Shown here piece after piece: positions 59,459 through 64,000 of a stretch of 64,000 bases of DNA (within the stretch, counting starts at the first letter, position 1; every line of letters begins with the position of its first letter). The position numbers were made by a program, and so were the translations under genes. The stretch is taken from NCBI RefSeq assembly GCF_003589595.1, contig NW_020653750.1, positions 8,832,482 through 8,896,481 on the forward strand. The letters are read 5' to 3'. Below the pieces are notes generated by a model. It saw only the letters and a list, made by a program, of their open reading frames with translations, was not told the DNA's origin and made no database searches. The stretch comes from Hyposmocoma kahamanoa. Its lineage: Eukaryota > Arthropoda > Insecta > Lepidoptera > Cosmopterigidae.

Positions 59459-60895
59459 AGTAAAGGCCCATTTAGATGGAGAGAGTTTCTCGTCTCGAAG
59501 ATACGATTATCGAAAGAATATAAAAAAACTTTCCTCGTCTAAACATTTGCGATTATCGACCGTCCACGTGAGCGATAATCTCCTCGCCTTTCAATATAAC
59601 GTCTCCGTGTAAACAGAACTCGAAAGCAAAAATCGTATTTCGAGTTTCTGTGCCAGCCGTTTCTACCACGAGTGCAGCGCGCGATGGTGTTTTGATTATC
59701 ACTGCTTTTCTAAGACAAGAATTAATGGAACAAGAGCGAAAAAAAAATTTCAAATAACGGTGAGTGAGTGAGTGCCTCTGTGGTCGAATATAGCGTGGGC
59801 AATATAGTATTTATGGTGCTCTCGTAACGAATATGGCACTCCTTTCTAAATCCAGGATGAAAAGTCGTGCCCGCACTTTTCAAATAATGGCAAGTTGGGT
59901 ATCGTTTTTGAGGTATTTGGGGGTGCTCATTACGAACATAGCATTTATTTCTAAATCCAAGATGGCCGACACGACTTTTCAAGTAAATGTACTTTTCAAT
60001 AAACACTCCTTACTAACTCCCCACTCACTCCCCACTCACTCCCCACTCACTCCCTACTCACTCACCCACTCACTCACCACTCACTCACTCACTCACTCAC
60101 CACTCACTCACTCACTCACTCACTCACTCGCTCACTCACTCACTCACTCACCCACTCACTCACAACTCACTCACTCACTAACCACTCCCACACTCACTCA
60201 CTCACCACTCACCACTCACTGACTCACTCACCCCTCACTCACTCACTCATCGTCATCACTCACTCACTCACTCACCACTCACGCACGCACGCACGCCCGC
60301 GCGCACGCACGCACGCACGCACTCACTCACTCACTCAGTCACTCACGCACTCACACACGCACTCACTCGCCCTATAAATTTATCATAATTGTCAGTTTTG
60401 TTTGTGTCAGTAGTTATATAATTTAAAAAAAAATGATAAATCAAAATTATATTTCTATACAGTGCAATGAACTTAATATTATCAGCAGTTCCAAATTTGA
60501 ATGATTTTTGCGTCATTTCGATATATCCATAGTCAATACCGCAGTAATCACTGAACTCGAATGGCAATTCTCGCACTCAAAACGGTTCGAACCGATTTGT
60601 ACGATAATCGTATGAACTTGAAAAAATGTCATACGAGATCGTGTTTAGACAAGTCGAAAACTCGTAAGCAAGAATCTCCTTACTACATATTTCTCCGTGT
60701 AAACAGTCGAGGAGGCGATTAAGTTGCTTACGAGTCTCGTATGACATAATCGTAGGCGAGATTTTAGTTCTTGCCTGAATGTAAACATTATGATACGATA
60801 ATCTTATGGCGATTATTGCTTACGAGAATCGCCTACGAGTTTTCGTCTCGAAGCGTGCGAGAAACTCTCCCCATCTAAATGGGCCTTTACTCTTG
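59459..60895. mobile_element. 1.4-kb foldback MITE in the GATA / CLCN7 promoter region
   Basis: Ends AGTAAAGGCCCATTTAGATG and its inverted copy CATCTAAATGGGCCTTTACT. Inverted similarity continues inward (AGAGTTTCTCG, TCGAAGA). The interior has two diverged copies of a unit containing TTCTAAATCCA(G/A)GATG (near 59850 and 59950) and the (CACT)n satellite. No target duplication is evident and no transposase. It ends 241 bp before the CLCN7 start codon. Confidence 0.8.
60008..60370. repeat. (CACT)n minisatellite/microsatellite
   Basis: Degenerate tetranucleotide array, mostly CACT with CACG/CACC variants near 60280-60325, inside the MITE. The open frames across it are trivial. Confidence 0.95.
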
Positions 60896-61135
60896 TGAGT
60901 ATAGTGTTCTGTGTGAGAGGATTGTCTGTTTTGTGTGGATTTTCCGAAACTGAAAACCACATCCAAGCAAAGAGAATTTAAGCATGATCCAAGTTTTGTT
61001 TACTAAAACGGTTGTTGTTAGTAAAGTTATAATAATTGAGAAAATGAATGTTAAAAATAATGTAATCAACTAAAATCAGTTCTTAATGCTATTGTGTAGA
61101 AAAATTTCAAAAATTAATTAAGCAAAAAAGATAAA

Positions 61136-63589
61136 ATGAGTAATTCATCGAATAATGTGGAAGAAAATATTAGTGTAACTACATCTGACACAGCTCAACT
61201 AATAAGCAATGACGAAGCTGGCACTTCCAACGACACAAGGCTCAACAAAGAAGTTAATTTTCAGGTAATGTTAACATACTAATAGACAAACAATAAAATT
61301 TTATGATTATCGACTATAATTGTGTATATACTATGTGCTCAATGTACTGTTAATCATACTCCACAAACGCATAAAGAGAACGATGTTCACACACGCTGGC
61401 AATGATCACAATAATTTTTATATTATCCCTGAAAAACTGACACTGGCACAAGCCTCTAGGAAATAATAATAACACAATTAAATGTTTTTTTTTCTAGGAT
61501 TCTGATGAAGAAGATGTTCAAGGCAGTCACGGAATCAGACGCAGACAGCCAGTTCAAAAAATAGAACCAGGCTCATTGAATATTCTCTCCGCTAAATATG
61601 AGGTAAAATGGATGACCTACTTAGAAACATTGACCACTCTGAATCATAAATAATCTATTGTAACCATAAATTTACTACCTATACTAAATCTATGATTGTA
61701 ACTGTGAGTTATCTTTGTGGTTGAACAGCATTAGCTATACATTAAGTGCTCAATACTGATGTGATAGTATCTGTTATATGCTAGTAGATTTTGCATACCT
61801 ATTAATAGTAAATAATATCTTTACATTCAAACATGAAATTATTTCATTAATGAATGTGTCCTTAAATATATAACAGTAATCTTTAAAACAATTAGCAAAA
61901 ATATTTAATGCTATAAAAAATGACTAAAGGTGTTGTCTCTAAAAGAGATGTCTTCCAGCCAATGTAAGGCAGTGAGAGCAAAAGTAATAAGCGAGCAATG
62001 GTGTGCCAGATAGGAAATAGATGGAAAATTATATATGCAAGATAGAGGGAAAATTATTACATAAGTAATATATTTATACACAATATATAACATATATTAC
62101 TTAGGAAAATAAAATACCTGAGTGTGTATTATTATGTTTAATTTGGGAGAAATATCAAAATTTTTTAAACTAATCTTAAAGTTTTAGTGACAGTAATTTG
62201 CCGTCACTTAAGTCATAACAAATTATAATTGATATTTGAAAAAGTATATCTCTATCTATGTGTACATTAAGACCAATAAATTAGTGTAAATAAATCATTG
62301 ACCTACCAATAAATGAACGTCAGGTTCGCGCTAAAAAGTGTCCGCACCTATAGGTGTTAAAATCGTATACAAAGCGTCAATCGCGCAACAGTCTTCGTTT
62401 GTTTGACTAACAGCGCGGTTGTCAATCATGCAGTACCATATAACATTGTCTTGTAAAAATTACTGCAGTAAAGTGTAAAAACAGGATTTTGTATCATATT
62501 TTCACTAAACCAATATATTGTGTTATCATAGTTGTCATTTAAAAGTGTTATTTTGTACAGTTTTATAGTATTTAATTTATATATAAATGAATCGTAAATA
62601 TAAATTACAAAAGCCCAGAAAATAATCAAATAGCTAACTCTCCTTTTGCTACACATTTTTTACGCAAAAGATGGAAAGAGACCCATTACGTCAATTTGAA
62701 GAAGCTTATATAAACTTCTTGGTCATTTTCAATTTGTTTAAACCACAAGCGATTGAAATATTTAGAACAAGGAAACTATAGAGTCGCTTTGATTTTAATC
62801 TTATTTCTTAAATGATTTTTTATTAAACGTTAGCAATAACTAACAAAATGTTGTTGTACTCAGACAGACAGAAGTCATAAAATACATTTGAACGAAATAT
62901 AGTTACCTCGAATTTTCATAATGTCAAATGGGCACTTTTTAGGAAGATTACAAAACAGAAGCTATTTTTGTCTTTGTAAAAAGCATCAAAATTACTCGAA
63001 AGCGTAACAGTTTTATTATAAATCGGTTTTCGGAATTACGGATGTTTGAGTTTACGTTTAGTTGGAATATCGGTACTCCGTAAAGGTAAAGGTAAAGGCT
63101 ACTCCATTACTCTTGTGTTCAAGTAATTTTCAGTCATTGCTAAATATGGTGCATTTTGTTAAGTTTCCAGTAGAAGCTGAATATGGTGTTTATGGGCCCT
63201 TAAATTGTTGCAAGCAAAATTAGGCAGTACTGCAATGACATTACAATTTAAATTAAATGTTTTAGTTTTTTTTATATTTCGTTACATTTGTATGGTTAAC
63301 TTCGAACATTTTTTTCGTGGTTTTTCTATTCGACCCGATATCCATTTGTTGATAGGTCAATGAAATAAATATAATAATTTTCTCTTTCAGAGCTTAGACT
63401 ATGACACATGTGAGAACCATCTCCTTTTAGACGAAGAGCGCAAAAGAGGCTTTGCATTTGTACTAAGAAAGGACATAGCAAGATGGTTTATTATGCTATT
63501 GATTGGCATGATCACAGCCCTTATTGCCTTTATTATTGATATTGCTATTGAAGAGTTCTCTAATATTAAATATAAATTACTTAAAAAAT
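61136..63589 (+). CDS. CLCN7: Chloride channel protein 7 (H+/Cl- exchanger), 5' exons (partial)
   Basis: Exons 61136-61264, 61498-61602 and 63391-63589 (donor AAAAAAT|GTATCC, phase 1); the gene continues past the right edge. 144 residues visible. ClC-7 is a 2Cl-/H+ antiporter of late endosomes and lysosomes that works with the Ostm1 subunit in vertebrates. Seen: an acidic, Ser/Thr-rich cytosolic N-terminus (residues 1-78) with a DSDEEDVQGSH acidic patch, the family motif ESLDYDTCENHLLLDEERKR (about 78-97), then RWFIMLLIGMITALIAFIID, the first membrane helix (about 109-132), and EEFSNIKYKLLKK. The start ATG is the first after upstream stops. Divergent from the GATA gene; intron 2 holds a hAT MITE next to exon 3, intron 3 begins with a SINE. 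Confidence 0.92.
62296..63362 (+). mobile_element. hAT-type element, family B, long form (1067 bp)
   Basis: Starts CATTGACCTACCAATAAATG and ends GATAGGTCAATG with a perfect 8-bp duplication AAATAAAT at 62288-62295 and 63363-63370. The outer 150 bp or so on each side match the 228-bp copies, but about 840 bp of other AT-rich sequence fill the middle. No transposase motif is visible. It ends 28 bp before CLCN7 exon 3. Confidence 0.88.
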
Positions 63590-63606
63590 GTATCCTTTTT
63601 AAAATT

Positions 63607-63934
63607 TTTATTGAATTGATATTCAATTATTTTTTGTGAAATTACTCCACTAATTTGTTATAATTATTACTACAAAGGTCGAACACTTAGAAAAATTCCT
63701 TCGATCCGGCCGGATTCGAACCGACGTCTTCTAGCTTACCGTGGCCGACGCTATACCAACTAAGCCACGGAACGAACCAGCGGACCTCACGAATTTTTCT
63801 ATGTGCTTGCGTCGTGTCTTTGTATTTGGTTTTTCATCGACTTTTTAGTCGTAGCGCCATCTATGAGATAACTATGAAAGATTTATCACCCAGTTAGTAC
63901 CTTTACAGCTACCAGTCCTGGCGTGAGATGTCGC
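63607..63934 (-). mobile_element. SINE family B, full-length-like copy
   Basis: Same extent and order as 13390-13732, from TTTTATTGAATTGATATTCA to GGCGTGAGATGTCGC, with an inverted B box (GGATTCGAACCGACG). It lies 17 bp into CLCN7 intron 3. Confidence 0.82.
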
Positions 63935-64000
63935 AATGTTAGAATCCCCACATTTTCCCCACATAGCGTCAATCCCACAAAATGCCGAGTTGAAATTCCC

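Noticed and set aside
60008..60370. CRISPR-like or coding repeat array
   Set aside because: A simple (CACT)n tetranucleotide satellite without unique spacers; open frames across it are low-complexity.

Overview
This is a eukaryotic, intron-rich window dense in transposons, almost certainly from a moth or butterfly. The GT-AG spliced genes are animal orthologues of insect type. The repeats (several tRNA-derived SINE families, jockey-like, CR1/jockey-superfamily and RTE LINE remnants, hAT MITEs with 8-bp target duplications, an IS630/mariner element with long inverted repeats) match what I know of Lepidoptera. No species can be named. Two assembly gaps of exactly 400 N lie at 8671-9070 and 50705-51104.

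Five protein-coding genes can be rebuilt exon by exon with consistent splice sites and phases. (1) PRPSAP, minus strand, 41-4822, runs off the left edge. (2) WDR3 (Utp12/Dip2), plus strand, 5711-32646, complete: 16 exons, 923 codons. It is divergent from PRPSAP across 888 bp. (3) A ZAD + GATA zinc-finger transcription factor (GATAd-like), minus strand, 40330-58294: nine exons, 672 codons. (4) A leucine-rich-repeat single-pass membrane protein, plus strand, 49437-57190: eight exons, 484 codons, nested whole and antisense in intron 2 of gene 3. (5) The 5' end of CLCN7 (lysosomal Cl-/H+ exchanger), plus strand, 61136-63589 and on past the right edge. It is divergent from gene 3.

Layout: 1-5.7 kb is PRPSAP plus a LINE, a dead mariner transposase and a hAT MITE. 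5.7-32.6 kb is WDR3, whose introns hold most of the mobile DNA, including a 5.2-kb long-TIR DNA transposon in intron 2 and a hAT MITE inserted in another hAT MITE in intron 15. 33.0-33.65 kb is a foldback element. 33.9-40.3 kb has no repeat I recognise and is probably the long 3' UTR of the GATA gene. 40.3-58.3 kb is the GATA gene with the LRR gene inside. 58.3-61.1 kb is the divergent GATA/CLCN7 promoter region, with a 1.4-kb foldback MITE and a (CACT)n satellite. The rest is CLCN7.

The genes are functionally independent: nucleotide metabolism, small-subunit rRNA processing, transcription, a surface protein and a lysosomal transporter. Possible coupling is positional: two divergent promoters and one nested antisense pair. 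The most striking regulatory signal is a cluster of five GATAA motifs within 37 bp, about 250 bp upstream of the GATA gene's own start codon.
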